From Deltaproteobacteria bacterium (GTDB lineage: Bacteria > Myxococcota_A > Polyangia > JAAYKL01), in NCBI GenBank assembly GCA_016935665.1, contig JAFGQN010000030.1, forward strand, positions 1-49,451: a stretch of DNA of 49,451 nucleotides. Direction: 5' to 3'. The notes under the pieces are model-generated. The model did not search any database. It was not told the origin of the DNA and saw only the letters and a list, made by a program, of their open reading frames with translations. Shown here one piece after another: positions 8,534 to 17,862 of this stretch. The position numbers were made by a program, and so were the translations under genes. How positions within the stretch are numbered: the first letter of the stretch is position 1; each line of letters opens with the position of its first letter.

Positions 8534-9850
8534 TTAACATCCGACTACCCTTCTACGCTTAATATCATTGCGATACGGCCAGTCTGAAATCCATCGCACC
8601 AGGGGCAGCGTGCCACCTTTTTGGGAGAACAACGCGTCCAGGCCAGCCATCACTTTGTGTTTCGTTGATTCAATGTCACTAACATCGCCCGTCTCCAGAT
8701 ATACGTGCAACTCCTCCCCCTGCTGTGTCGCCCCGTAGTCTAAAAGGTTTGGCGCAGCAGACGCAATCGCATCCGCGACGTCGCCAGGGTAAAGGGTCTG
8801 TTTCACGCCGGTTCCGGGATCGGTGAACTTTAATATATCCCGTTCCCGTCCTTCCACTGCCGCGACTGCGGTCATTGGTGACCCACATGGACATGGCTTT
8901 GTTGCGCATCTGAGAACATCGTCCAGCCGATAACGCAAAATGGGCTGACTTGTGCGGGTGAAGTCCGTGATTACCGGGGCGAAGTGGGTGTGTGTGTTGT
9001 CCAGGTACTCCCTTTGGAATGCGATACAATTCTCGTTCAAGTGAAGTGTTCCATGGCTGCAGGTTGTGGCCAGGAGTCCCTCCGTTGCCTGGTAGATTTG
9101 ATGCACGGACCTGGCAAACCCGCGTTCGAGTTTGTCGCGGGTGAAGGTATCCAGTACTTCTGCTACTGAAATGACCTTCTTTGGACGAATGCCAGGGCCT
9201 CCGGTTTCCATCCTCAGCGCCAGCTGCTCCAGCACAGATGGTGGCGCGACGAGGACTGTGGGATTCAGGCGATTCAGCCGCTCCACCTGCTTTTCGAGGG
9301 GGGTGACCAGGTTGAAAAAATGGAATCGGATGCGCCTGGAACCCAGCTGCTCGTAAAGGGCATTGTTGCTCCGGAGGAACAGCGCGATGGTTTCACCCCC
9401 AATCAGGGGTCCAAAGCCAGGCAACATCTTTGCGATAATTGTGCCTCCCCACATGGCGCGCTCTTTTGCGGATGTAACGAATATACCCCGCTCGCCGGAA
9501 GTGCCGGTGGAGAATCCAACGCAAATGCCCTCCCTGTAATGAGGCAAGTGGTCGCCCGTCTCTGCGGCGATGGCAATTTTTTTTGCCTGCTCAAACGTCA
9601 GCCCAACCGTATTTTGCGCATCGAAATGGGTCATCATCTCCCTGCGGGTAACAACCGGAAAATTCCGCCAGTTTTCAATGGATAGCCCCGCATACAGCTC
9701 CCTGTAATAAGCGGACCGCGCCATCACCCACCGGATGTGCCGTTTCACCTGCCGGTCCTGCCAGTCTTCCAGCGATTCCCTGGAGGAGAAGCGGCCCCCA
9801 TAGCCAGCCTTCCACCAGGCGCGCAGAGTGGTTGAAATTTGGATACTCAT
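8534..9850 (-). CDS. F390-synthetase-related adenylate-forming enzyme
   Basis: A 438-residue member of the acyl/aryl-adenylating (ANL) superfamily, in the branch containing phenylacetate-CoA ligase and coenzyme F390 synthetase. The phosphate-binding loop FSTGTSGERG is at about 113-122. Further on are VISVAEVLD, a YQATEG motif (A5-like) and LRYRLDD (A7/A8 region), followed by a CPCG pair often seen in this branch. It would activate a carboxylate with ATP. It overlaps the epimerase gene by four bases (ATGA), which fixes ATG 9850 rather than the longer start at 9895. It is the last gene of the ketosynthase cluster, so the activated acid is probably the cluster's product or intermediate. The real substrate is unknown. 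Confidence 0.8.
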   Translation of the reverse strand: MSIQISTTLRAWWKAGYGGRFSSRESLEDWQDRQVKRHIRWVMARSAYYRELYAGLSIENWRNFPVVTRREMMTHFDAQNTVGLTFEQAKKIAIAAETGDHLPHYREGICVGFSTGTSGERGIFVTSAKERAMWGGTIIAKMLPGFGPLIGGETIALFLRSNNALYEQLGSRRIRFHFFNLVTPLEKQVERLNRLNPTVLVAPPSVLEQLALRMETGGPGIRPKKVISVAEVLDTFTRDKLERGFARSVHQIYQATEGLLATTCSHGTLHLNENCIAFQREYLDNTHTHFAPVITDFTRTSQPILRYRLDDVLRCATKPCPCGSPMTAVAAVEGRERDILKFTDPGTGVKQTLYPGDVADAIASAAPNLLDYGATQQGEELHVYLETGDVSDIESTKHKVMAGLDALFSQKGGTLPLVRWISDWPYRNDIKRRRVVGC

Positions 9851-10845
9851 CGATTTGTGAATTCCTGCAATATGGACTCTATCCCCTCTTTCCACGAAAC
9901 GCGGGGGTAAAATCCAAGTTTTTCTCGTGCGGAATCAATGTTGTACGTCTGCGAATACGCCAGGATACCGGCCGTGTACCTGGTGAGCGGCGGTTCTCCT
10001 TTCAGTCCCAACGCATTCAGGGCTTTCCAAATGTTTTCCAGTAGACCTGCGACGGCCATTGCTTTTGACGTGGTCACTACCCTGCCTGGCCGCGGGACAG
10101 ATAAACGGTCGGCAAGGAAATCTATCACTTCCCACAAATCCACAACCTCCCCGCCGGTAATAAAGAACGTCTCACCATCGAGGTGCCCGCGCTGCAATGC
10201 CAGGCAGATGGCTTCCACAACATCCGACACATGGGTGATATTGGTGTGGGTAGGTGTACCGCTTATTCGGGGCAATCTTTTCTTCAGGAGCGATGCTGCA
10301 ATCCGAGGAAAAATCGACGTATCCCCTGGCCCATATATAGCCTTCGGGCGAAGGGTGGCAGTGGTCATGGCTCCCACATGCGCATCCGCCAGCTCCATCT
10401 CGGCGAGCGCCTTTGTGTGGGAATACGGAGAGACAAACTGCTTTGGGATGGGGACCTGCTCGTCCAGGTCAAACTGGTCTTTGGGTCTGGACACGACGCT
10501 GGGGGAGGATATGTGAACAAACCGCTTCACACCAGCTTTGACCGCGCGGTTCACGAGATGACGAGTGCCCAATACATTGGTATCGTAAAAATCCCGATAT
10601 TTCCCAAAGGGGCTGCATAGGGCAGCGGCATGCACCACCATGTCCACATCTTCCACCGCTCCTTCCAGACTGGCAACGTCTCGCAGGTCACCCATCACGG
10701 CAACAGCGCCTTTGGCCTGAAGCCTGTGAGCAAACGCAGGTGTGCGAACCAGTACTTTGACCCGATACCCGTCATCCAGAAGACGCCTCATCACGTGGCC
10801 TCCAAGAAACCCTGTGGCACCGGTCACCAGAATACAATCGGTCAT
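9847..10845 (-). CDS. NAD(P)-dependent epimerase/dehydratase, 3-beta-HSD/OleD-like
   Basis: A 332-residue extended short-chain dehydrogenase/reductase. The Rossmann glycine motif TGATGFLGG is at 8-16 and DLRD at 53-56. VHAAA is at 71-75 and the catalytic YSHTK (Tyr141, Lys145) is at 141-145. RPKAIYGPGD follows, typical of 3-beta-hydroxysteroid-dehydrogenase-like and OleD-like reductases. In olefin pathways OleD reduces the beta-keto acid made by OleA to a beta-hydroxy acid. Here the ketosynthase is two genes upstream, so the same step is plausible. The gene overlaps its neighbours by four bases on each side, implying coupled translation. Sugar-nucleotide epimerase activity is less likely in this setting. 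Confidence 0.87.
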   Translation of the reverse strand: MTDCILVTGATGFLGGHVMRRLLDDGYRVKVLVRTPAFAHRLQAKGAVAVMGDLRDVASLEGAVEDVDMVVHAAALCSPFGKYRDFYDTNVLGTRHLVNRAVKAGVKRFVHISSPSVVSRPKDQFDLDEQVPIPKQFVSPYSHTKALAEMELADAHVGAMTTATLRPKAIYGPGDTSIFPRIAASLLKKRLPRISGTPTHTNITHVSDVVEAICLALQRGHLDGETFFITGGEVVDLWEVIDFLADRLSVPRPGRVVTTSKAMAVAGLLENIWKALNALGLKGEPPLTRYTAGILAYSQTYNIDSAREKLGFYPRVSWKEGIESILQEFTNR

Positions 10846-12458
10846 GTTGCAGTGCGCTGCGGAAGCGGCGAATCCGCCGAGACATGCGGTGGGGTTAACG
10901 ACTGGACATTCGGGTGTTTTTCAGTTGCAGGAAAAGAGCGTTCCACAGAAATCCGATGGTTCATAATCTGGATAAATGCTCCAACGGTAATCGCCATGCG
11001 CTGGGGGTGAGAGGAGCGCCTAACGGTTTTCATCAGGCGGAAAAATGCCTTTCTGGTGCGTGACGGCGCTTTGAACAACAGATACCAGAAGAAACGTCGC
11101 GCCACATGCAACGACCCCATGTCAGTGAATCCACCGGGTATATGGAGAGTATTCTTAACTGGCGCCCGCTCATACATCTCAAGGAAATTCTGCAGACGCT
11201 CACACACTGCCACAGGATCCGCCAGCTGCCACAGCAGCCAGTACAATCCCTGTTGCTGCATTTCCACTGTCATATTTTTGGGGATCACCGTGGTGGAATT
11301 CCAGTAATTGGCACGGCCCTCGTCTTTCACCGGGCACGCCCAATCCACATATCGGCCCTCTTTTACCATGCGTTCTTTAATGGGGGCGCCGTCCGGGGCA
11401 TGCAGGGGCCAGACAGCCGCATGGCCAACACCGGTATGCACAAAGAAGTCCCGCATGCGCTCAAACACCGTTACATCATCCCGGTCGAGGCCCACGATTA
11501 CCGAGGTGGAGACCAGGATGCCGTACTCTGCGAATTTCCGCAGGTCCGCTTCCATATTCCGGCCAATATTGGACCGCTTCCCCACATCTGCCAGACAGTC
11601 GGCGTCCAGGCTCTCGATTCCCACCAGGACACGTGTCAATCCAGCTTCGGCGGCCAGTTTGAGAAACTCCTCATCGTCCGCGGTGTTCAGTGAGAGTTCC
11701 GTATAGAAACTCACCGGCCTTTTTTGAGCCCGATTCCACTCCCCGAGGGCCCGCAGCAGCGCCTTTGCATGCTTTGGGTCCGCGGAAAAATTGTCTGCAC
11801 CCAAAAGAATTAAACTGGCGAGGCTGTCTGCCAGGGTTTGCACCTGAGCAACGACATCATGGATGGGGACGTGCCGAATCCTGCGCCCGGAAAATTCCAC
11901 AGAGGAGCAGAACTCGCACTTGTGCGGGCACCCGCGACCGGTAAGCACAACTCCACCGTAGTACCTGGCTTTGGCCGCCGGGGACAACAGATGATACGCC
12001 GGAGTTACGCCATTGGCGAGACTGATGACCCCGTGCTCCTGATATTTGTTCCGATACGCCCCTTTTTGGAAATCCCGGCAGAACTGCGGCCACACATTTT
12101 CCGCTTCACCCATGATCAAAACGTCACTGAAATCCTCCCAGCGTTCGGGGCTCTGGGTGACCGAAGGGCCTCCGCAAACCACCGGAATACCCATCTGCCC
12201 AAATCGCGTGGCGATGACGCGCGCCTGATCTATGTGATTGTGGAAACCGGTAATGCCCACAAGGTCAAACCTGGTGTCGTAGGGAACAGGCTCCAGGTTC
12301 TCATCCACAATCGTAATATCAAAGCCATCGGGAGTGAGCGCAGCGACCGTGGGCAAATGCACAACCATCATGTGGGAACGCTTTGTGATATGCGATACGA
12401 AACTGAGGTCCCCCGTTGAGTAGGTATCCCTGGGCTGGACAAGTAGTAATCGTTTCAC
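10842..12458 (-). CDS. B12-binding-type radical SAM enzyme
   Basis: A 538-residue radical SAM protein of the class that carries an N-terminal cobalamin-binding-like Rossmann domain (about residues 1-150; LVGITGFHNH, GIPVVCGGPS, LIMGEAE). The 4Fe-4S cluster motif CPHKCEFC has Cys177, Cys181 and Cys184, preceded by GRG. A TIM-barrel core follows with LLGADNFSADP and LVGIESLDADCLADVGKR. The C-terminal 180 residues are helical and unassigned. Such enzymes methylate unactivated carbons or make C-C and C-S changes on lipids and natural products. It starts 10 bases after the ketosynthase stop and overlaps the epimerase start by four bases, so it belongs to the same pathway. The substrate is not readable. 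Confidence 0.85.
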   Translation of the reverse strand: MKRLLLVQPRDTYSTGDLSFVSHITKRSHMMVVHLPTVAALTPDGFDITIVDENLEPVPYDTRFDLVGITGFHNHIDQARVIATRFGQMGIPVVCGGPSVTQSPERWEDFSDVLIMGEAENVWPQFCRDFQKGAYRNKYQEHGVISLANGVTPAYHLLSPAAKARYYGGVVLTGRGCPHKCEFCSSVEFSGRRIRHVPIHDVVAQVQTLADSLASLILLGADNFSADPKHAKALLRALGEWNRAQKRPVSFYTELSLNTADDEEFLKLAAEAGLTRVLVGIESLDADCLADVGKRSNIGRNMEADLRKFAEYGILVSTSVIVGLDRDDVTVFERMRDFFVHTGVGHAAVWPLHAPDGAPIKERMVKEGRYVDWACPVKDEGRANYWNSTTVIPKNMTVEMQQQGLYWLLWQLADPVAVCERLQNFLEMYERAPVKNTLHIPGGFTDMGSLHVARRFFWYLLFKAPSRTRKAFFRLMKTVRRSSHPQRMAITVGAFIQIMNHRISVERSFPATEKHPNVQSLTPPHVSADSPLPQRTAT

Positions 12459-12468
12459 TCATCCTCCT

Positions 12469-13485
12469 TCAGTAGGTCAGCAGCGCACCACCATAAGTGA
12501 CGCCGGCCGCCGTCCCGATCATCAGGCACTTCTGACCACGGCGCAGTTTTCCTGTACGAATGGCCTTGTGCAGGGTCAGGGGCAGAGATGCACCGATACA
12601 GTTGCCGTACTCGGTCAGCGTGCGTACTGTGCGTTCCGGTGCCAACCCAAGCCGCTCCACCAGCCGGAAACCTGCGGCACTGGCCTGGTGGAGTACGTAT
12701 ACCGTATCCTTCTCCGCCTCGGTTCCCAATTCCGGATACAGCTTCTGCAAGAAGCGGGGCAGTGTCTTTGTGGCACGCTTGAGCAAGCCACCACCATTCA
12801 TACGAAAGACCCCGTCGCTCCTTTTCACGTCCGAATCGGCCAATGGCAACCGAGTGCCTCCCCCTGGAACGCCGGACAGTTTGGCATCGTCTCCATACGT
12901 CTCAAAGCGCATCGCGTGAATCGCTGCAAATGGACTTACCGGATCGTCAGTCTGACGCAACCGTACCACCGCCGCCGCTGCACCGTCCCCGAATAAAGGC
13001 CCGGTTTCCCTGTCCGCATAGTTGAGGCCGGCAGACGCGATTTCGGCGGTCACAATAAGGATTCGCCGATACCGCGCCGTTGCCAGGAAACTGGCGGCCG
13101 CATCCATTGCTGTCAGGAAACTGAGGCAGCTGGTATGCATGCCAAAGCAGGGAATTCCGGAACGTCCGGCCCCCAGCTCTGCCTGTATAAAAGTTGCGGT
13201 GTCAGGGATGGACTCGTAGTGTGTGCCCGATGCGCTGATGATCAGGTCCACATCCTCCACCGTACACCCGGCTTCTTCAAACGCCTCCCTTGCCGCCTGG
13301 GCTGCCAGATAAGGGGTGCTTTCGCCGTTCTTCCGGTCTGCCCGGTGACGTGTGTGCACACCACTGCTTTGTGCTATCCAGTCCGAATCAATCCCGGTTT
13401 CGGCGCTCAGCTCCGCGTTGGTCACCTTCCGTTGTGGCAGATAGTGACCGATTCCCTCGATAAGCACATTCCTGGTTTTATCCAT
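12469..13485 (-). CDS. FabH/OleA-like 3-oxoacyl-ACP synthase III homologue
   Basis: A 338-residue thiolase-fold condensing enzyme. The catalytic triad of the KAS III class is visible: Cys120 in MHTSCLSFL, His266 in VLHQASAAG and Asn295 in YGNCIGASLP. The N terminus has the family's GIGHYLPQRKVTN, and LFGDGAAAAVV precedes the C-terminal half. It should condense an acyl-CoA or acyl-ACP with a malonyl or second acyl unit. OleA-type head-to-head Claisen condensation is one option; priming with malonyl-ACP as in FabH is the other. It is the first gene of a block with a B12 radical SAM enzyme, a reductase and an adenylating enzyme, so it probably belongs to specialised lipid or polyketide synthesis rather than housekeeping FabH. 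Confidence 0.88.
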   Translation of the reverse strand: MDKTRNVLIEGIGHYLPQRKVTNAELSAETGIDSDWIAQSSGVHTRHRADRKNGESTPYLAAQAAREAFEEAGCTVEDVDLIISASGTHYESIPDTATFIQAELGAGRSGIPCFGMHTSCLSFLTAMDAAASFLATARYRRILIVTAEIASAGLNYADRETGPLFGDGAAAAVVRLRQTDDPVSPFAAIHAMRFETYGDDAKLSGVPGGGTRLPLADSDVKRSDGVFRMNGGGLLKRATKTLPRFLQKLYPELGTEAEKDTVYVLHQASAAGFRLVERLGLAPERTVRTLTEYGNCIGASLPLTLHKAIRTGKLRRGQKCLMIGTAAGVTYGGALLTY

Positions 13486-13587
13486 TTTTCATTCCTGTTT
13501 TCCGGTTTTGCTTCGAGAATCGCCGCACGTCGCACACCAATAACCTGTTGGCATCAGGGACATTTACCATACCTGCTTACGCGGCCA

Positions 13588-13604
13588 CAGGAAAGCGTTT
13601 CCTG
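13588..13604. repeat. perfect inverted repeat in the gap between acyltransferase and ketosynthase genes
   Basis: CAGGAAA-GCG-TTTCCTG forms a seven-pair stem with a three-base loop in the 180-base gap between the acyltransferase and ketosynthase genes. Read on the minus strand it lies downstream of the acyltransferase stop, but no U-tract follows. It could be a weak or factor-assisted terminator, an operator, or chance. The remainder of the gap shows no open frame worth calling. Confidence 0.4.
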
Positions 13605-13665
13605 ATCAAATAACCGAAGTGACAATTGTGCCGTATTTGGGGGAGGCCTTTCCTTTGCAGTTGCA

Positions 13666-14718
13666 TTATTGCACCTTTTTGATGAAGGCACCGGTAATCC
13701 ACTTGCATAGTGCAAAATACGGCGTGTTGAGGAAAGCGGAAAGGGCGTACACGCTGCCAATACTCAGCAGGACGACGGCGACTGGCGCCATCACCGATTG
13801 CACACCGAGCAAGTGGAAGCCGAACTGAATCGCCACCGCGATGGGCAGGTGAAACAAGTAGGTAAAATAATTCCCGGCAAGCATCCACTTTGGCGGGCGC
13901 CACAAGAGTTGTCCAAATCCCTGGAGCAAGGCTGTGCATCCGAACAGGGGCGTCCCAAGGGCGCTGAGCTTGAACAGGAGCAGATGAATCCCCGACAGTT
14001 CGGAGTCCAGCCGCAGCTTCATGTAGAGGCCACACACAATAAAGCAGACGGCAAATAACACGACCTGGACGCGAATCGCCAGAGGTGGAATTGTATTGAG
14101 AGGTGTGTTGATGTTTCCAAGCGCCCTGCCCAGGAGGAACCACCCGGCGAAGTAAATGAACCCGGGCAGCTCAATGCCGACGTATTTGGGGGTACGAATC
14201 ACCATCTCATCATTAAGGGCCCATCCCACCGCCATCAGAAGCAGTCCCCACCACCATTGAGGGGTTTTTATTTTGTACAGAAGCACCGTGAACAGAACCA
14301 GGTACTCCAGGTACCAGAATTGAAGCAGATGAATGCGCCGGCTGGACAAATCCCCAATAAACAGCCGCCACCCGCCTGTCCCCGTCTCAACACCATTAAG
14401 GTAATACAGAAACGGCATGGTGATGCACCAGGCAAATAGCCATGGAAAAAGGAGGTCTCGCCACAATCGTCCGGCCATGGGCTTACCATCCCCTGAAACC
14501 GGGCTGAGATATCCGCTCACCAGCATAAAAATTTCCATGATAAGTGCGTGCATTACGTACGTGATGTAATCGGCGCCCAGATGCTGATACCCGCTTTTAA
14601 AAAACCAGAATCCGTGGTTCGTGACCATGTACGGCACCATGCAGTGCAGCACCATCCGCATCAGGTTCGCCAATACCCTCACACTGTCGAATTCATGGAT
14701 TCGTTTCATGGATTTCAT
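13666..14718 (-). CDS. acyltransferase-3 family membrane protein
   Basis: A 350-residue, about ten-helix membrane protein of the OafA/WecH (acyltransferase 3) family. The first helix has the family pattern with Asp, Arg and His (FDSVRVLANLMRMVLHC), followed by a short loop and evenly spaced hydrophobic segments to the C terminus. Members O-acylate sugars or lipids across the cytoplasmic membrane. It lies 180 bases upstream of the ketosynthase gene on the same strand, so it may decorate or export the cluster's product. The gap and its inverted repeat leave room for separate transcription. ATG 14718 is taken; ATG 14709 is an in-frame alternative. Confidence 0.82.
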   Translation of the reverse strand: MKSMKRIHEFDSVRVLANLMRMVLHCMVPYMVTNHGFWFFKSGYQHLGADYITYVMHALIMEIFMLVSGYLSPVSGDGKPMAGRLWRDLLFPWLFAWCITMPFLYYLNGVETGTGGWRLFIGDLSSRRIHLLQFWYLEYLVLFTVLLYKIKTPQWWWGLLLMAVGWALNDEMVIRTPKYVGIELPGFIYFAGWFLLGRALGNINTPLNTIPPLAIRVQVVLFAVCFIVCGLYMKLRLDSELSGIHLLLFKLSALGTPLFGCTALLQGFGQLLWRPPKWMLAGNYFTYLFHLPIAVAIQFGFHLLGVQSVMAPVAVVLLSIGSVYALSAFLNTPYFALCKWITGAFIKKVQ

Positions 14719-14869
14719 CTATGCCACTTTAAAGGTGGACCGTCGCCGATAATTATCGAATTCTCGTTTGATACATTCTTTCAGGCGCAAGTTGGCACAG
14801 GGTGTTTCCCTTTGCGCTTCTTTGGGCGGAAGGACAAATAAAAAGGAAGATATGGTCCCCGGTCCCACC

Positions 14870-15904
14870 TCACGGCGACGGTGAGAGGTCGTTGATGCAG
14901 TAGTCGAAGAAAACCTGTCTATCCAGGACCCCCACCGCATATACCTGAACCATAATGATTCCAGTGCTGCCGTTATAAGCGGCGCCGCCCCCCATCCAGC
15001 AATTCTGGCGGAACGAGCCCCACGGAAGGGTGATGGCGCCACTGGTGAATTCATAACAATAGGACACATCGTTCTCATCACGAAATTCCACGCGTAACGT
15101 CTCGCTGCTCGCCTGATTTATGTCCACAATCATACCGGTATAGGTTCCCCCGGGATACCACGGGCTGGCGACCTTTGTGTCCAAATCCTGGTCCACATTA
15201 AATCCCACCAGACCAATTGAATTGTAATCCTGCACCAGTGTTCCGTTGACACAAATCGAATCGGTACTCAAATCATACGCGCCTTCCAGGGGGGTAATCG
15301 TACCGCCCTGGGCCGTCCCAATATCAGCCCAGGCATAGCCCTGCCAAATTCCCGAGGTAACATGCGCCTGCTGAGGCGCCGTATCCGTGCCTGTTCCGGT
15401 ATCGGAATCTGTATCTGAGTCTGTCCCGGCGAAGGTGTCCGTATCCGGTTCCGTACCCGTTGCCGTATCTGTATCAACCGCGACTCCTGTTCCCGTATCT
15501 GAATCGGTGTCAGGATTGAATCCAGTCTCTGTGACAGTATCCCACGCGGTATCTAAACCAGCAGTGTCTGTATCAGAGTCCGAATCAACACGGGAGGTGT
15601 CGGAGTCAAACACTGTAGCCGTGTCATCATTGACATTTGAGTCCATTCCAGTGTCCACGTGGCTATCCGTATCTTCAGTGGTATCGCAGTCGGTATCTGC
15701 ATGTGTGTCAGAATCGATTTCAATATCAGAATCCACGTCAGAGACTGTACCCCCATTGGAATCCGTCTCAACGTCTGCTGAGTCGTCACCGTCAGATGGA
15801 AAATCGATGAAATAATACGGGTCATCTTCATAACCGATTCGACCGCATCCGAAGAACAGGAGGAACAATAGAAGAAGTAGTGCATGCTTGAAAAAACGCT
15901 GCAT
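14870..15904 (-). CDS. SDT-rich lipoprotein with C-terminal Myxococcota-type beta domain
   Basis: A 344-residue lipoprotein. A signal peptide with a run of Leu ends in a lipobox at Cys20 (LLFFGC). Residues about 33-190 are almost entirely Asp, Ser, Thr, Gly and Val in SDTDT-like units, an unfolded acidic linker. The last 150 residues are a folded domain (TSGIWQGYAWADIG, CVNGTL, YCYEFTSGAITLPW, FRQNCWMGG, VQVYAVGV). This resembles domains I associate with secreted Myxococcota lipoproteins and probably forms a beta-sandwich that may bind carbohydrate. The frame opens at 15994, but the signal peptide begins at Met 15904, so that start is used. The protein is probably surface exposed. Its closest analogues in the window are the lipoproteins at 29907 and 46542. 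Confidence 0.8.
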   Translation of the reverse strand: MQRFFKHALLLLLFLLFFGCGRIGYEDDPYYFIDFPSDGDDSADVETDSNGGTVSDVDSDIEIDSDTHADTDCDTTEDTDSHVDTGMDSNVNDDTATVFDSDTSRVDSDSDTDTAGLDTAWDTVTETGFNPDTDSDTGTGVAVDTDTATGTEPDTDTFAGTDSDTDSDTGTGTDTAPQQAHVTSGIWQGYAWADIGTAQGGTITPLEGAYDLSTDSICVNGTLVQDYNSIGLVGFNVDQDLDTKVASPWYPGGTYTGMIVDINQASSETLRVEFRDENDVSYCYEFTSGAITLPWGSFRQNCWMGGGAAYNGSTGIIMVQVYAVGVLDRQVFFDYCINDLSPSP

Positions 15905-16116
15905 AGGTGCAATTGTACAGTATAATGGAAATATCCCAAAACCATTTTTTCCAGTTTTTCGACCATTTTCAGCATATGACACATTTGAATTCAATACTTA
16001 ATTACATGTGATATAAGAGCAACTTTTGCACAATCGCAGACCAGCATCTCCCAGGTGTGCGATTCGCCACGGGTTTTGCGAAGAGGTCCAGGCCTGGTCC
16101 TGCATCGATGATCCTG

Positions 16117-16824
16117 TCAGCGCTTTTCGTCCTGCCGATTCCCCTGGGGCTGTGACTTCGCCGACTTGAGTTCTAAAATATTTCCAACCAATTGCAAAGC
16201 GATGGCAACCACCCAGGCGCCAATCACCTGATAGGAAATTACGGTTCCGTATTCCTGCCGTGTGACCTTCTGGGCAGTGGCAGTGGATTCACTGTTCACC
16301 AGGGCTATTACTTTACTGGTCATGGTAGTGACGCCGATCGTATCCGACGACAGCGCACCGAGACTGCATGTCAATGTTGCGGCCAATGCAAACAACACCA
16401 GAGACGCCAGCTGCAGTTCCACCCCCAATCTGGCGGCGCCTTCTTTACCCGCGAGCTTTTGGGCCATAAACCAAAACGACGTTAGAATGCCGGCAATAAT
16501 GAGCAGCGCCACGGCTCCAAAAAAAGGCGGCCATACATTCGTACTGTTTTCCCCTCCTCGAAACAGAATGGCATAGTTTCGAACCGCCAAAATCAAAACA
16601 ACCAACAGAATTCCCAGTTTCAATCCATGTGATTTTGGTGTACCCGCGGGTCGCTGGAATAGCGCCCCAAATAAGGCAATCAAAAATCCAGACATGTATC
16701 CAAACGTTGAAAGCAAATACATCGGTCTTGTGAGCTTCAAATCCAGCGCAACCACCATCACATTTCCAAGGAACAATGAAATTGCGATAGCCACGCCAAT
16801 TCCATAAACGATTCGGCTTGTCAT
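16117..16824 (-). CDS. hypothetical six-helix membrane protein
   Basis: A 235-residue protein of no family I recognise. About six hydrophobic segments lie near residues 8-28, 36-57, 70-88, 101-121, 135-158 and 198-216, and the Gln/Arg/Lys-rich C-terminal tail should be cytoplasmic. A soluble loop of about 40 residues between the fifth and sixth segments (LSSDTIGVTTMTSKV onwards) is the only sizeable extramembrane region. No active-site motif or transporter signature is visible. It is separated by 212 bases from the SDT-rich lipoprotein and by about 160 bases from the next upstream gene, so it is probably transcribed alone. Confidence 0.65.
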   Translation of the reverse strand: MTSRIVYGIGVAIAISLFLGNVMVVALDLKLTRPMYLLSTFGYMSGFLIALFGALFQRPAGTPKSHGLKLGILLVVLILAVRNYAILFRGGENSTNVWPPFFGAVALLIIAGILTSFWFMAQKLAGKEGAARLGVELQLASLVLFALAATLTCSLGALSSDTIGVTTMTSKVIALVNSESTATAQKVTRQEYGTVISYQVIGAWVVAIALQLVGNILELKSAKSQPQGNRQDEKR

Positions 16825-16983
16825 TTTTGCACCTCGTTTTCTCCTAATCTCCTTAGAAAATGTGGAAAGTACTTTGGAACGAAACGGAATAGAACTTCTA
16901 ATTTTAGATTATAAAAAGCCGGATGCGGTGAATTTCAGCGACACCCCTGGACTGTATGGTCCAGGATAAGCTCAGGAACAGGC

Positions 16984-17862
16984 TTAGAATGATACGTTGA
17001 GAATGAAACCGTTGGTCCGCCCGGCCAGAATCGGTGAGATGTTCAGTTGGGCGCCTGCGGTGTTGGCCATGCTTTTTTGAGCGGCCGAAATCTCCATGTG
17101 CGGCGGAATACCCAGTTCCCTTCTGAGGCCCTGATTGTATTCCTCGGCAATGCGTCGCGCTTCCGACGCCCCAATAGGGTGCGACTTCTTCATCAGGCCA
17201 ATCATGGCAAACACTACCCCGGCTGTACTGATGACGCCGCCAGTGATCATCACTATTTTTGCCTTGCGCTGTTCCTCTTCCCAATCATCCATCCGGGCGT
17301 TGAATTCGTCCATTGCGGCTTCATACTCCGCCATTCCTGCCGCTTCACATTCCTCGGATTCTTGGTTGCTCATAGATGGCCCATCACAATCATCCGTATA
17401 ATCCCATTTCCAGGGTTCATCTGCTTCAGGACTGGTATCAGACGTTTTGGCCGCTCCCACCAGGGTAAGGACGCCGCCGGTAATCATGAGCCCGGCACCA
17501 ATGAGGCCCAGTTTCAGTTTTTTGCGGCGGTTGACACGGTACTGTTCCGCCAGATCCGGACGTCCGGCGTACTCGTAGAAGTCAGCACCTTTGAGCTGTT
17601 CCTTGAACTGTCCTTTGTAGGGCACAGACCAGCTATTCACGTAGGCGCCGGTATTGGCGTTCACCGCCACCCAATCTTCAAACCAGATGTAGCGCTGTCG
17701 GTACTGTTCTATCTGTCCGCCACTGACATCCGCTTCCGTCGGTGCATTTTGCTGCAAGCGATCGGCAAAAACGCTGTCGTTGTCGGTGACCTGAGAAAAG
17801 ACGGTGGTCGGTAAAATTGTTAAAAGCAGCGTGAGTATCAACATTCCAGTGGTTCGCATCAT
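16984..17862 (-). CDS. hypothetical exported protein with two membrane hairpins
   Basis: A 292-residue protein with a cleavable-looking signal peptide (ILTLLLTILPTTVFSQ). A soluble region of about 80 residues follows, then a Gly-rich hydrophobic helix (LGLIGAGLMITGGVLTLVGA). Next are an acidic linker with two Cys residues (DDCDG, EECEA) and a second Gly-rich helix (IVMITGGVISTAGVVFAMIG). The C terminus ends in LNISPILAGRTNGFILNVSF, a beta-strand-like tail finishing in Phe. The order of signal peptide, two Gly/Ala helices and aromatic-ended tail recurs in the caspase-like protein at 44936. GGAGGA precedes the ATG-ATG pair at 17862/17859; the TTG at 17874 would overlap that site. Function unknown. 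Confidence 0.62.
   Translation of the reverse strand: MMRTTGMLILTLLLTILPTTVFSQVTDNDSVFADRLQQNAPTEADVSGGQIEQYRQRYIWFEDWVAVNANTGAYVNSWSVPYKGQFKEQLKGADFYEYAGRPDLAEQYRVNRRKKLKLGLIGAGLMITGGVLTLVGAAKTSDTSPEADEPWKWDYTDDCDGPSMSNQESEECEAAGMAEYEAAMDEFNARMDDWEEEQRKAKIVMITGGVISTAGVVFAMIGLMKKSHPIGASEARRIAEEYNQGLRRELGIPPHMEISAAQKSMANTAGAQLNISPILAGRTNGFILNVSF

Noticed and set aside
15387-15815. 142-codon plus-strand frame rich in VSESVSE
   Set aside because: It is the reverse complement of the SDT-rich linker of the lipoprotein at 14870-15904; the repeats arise from that linker.
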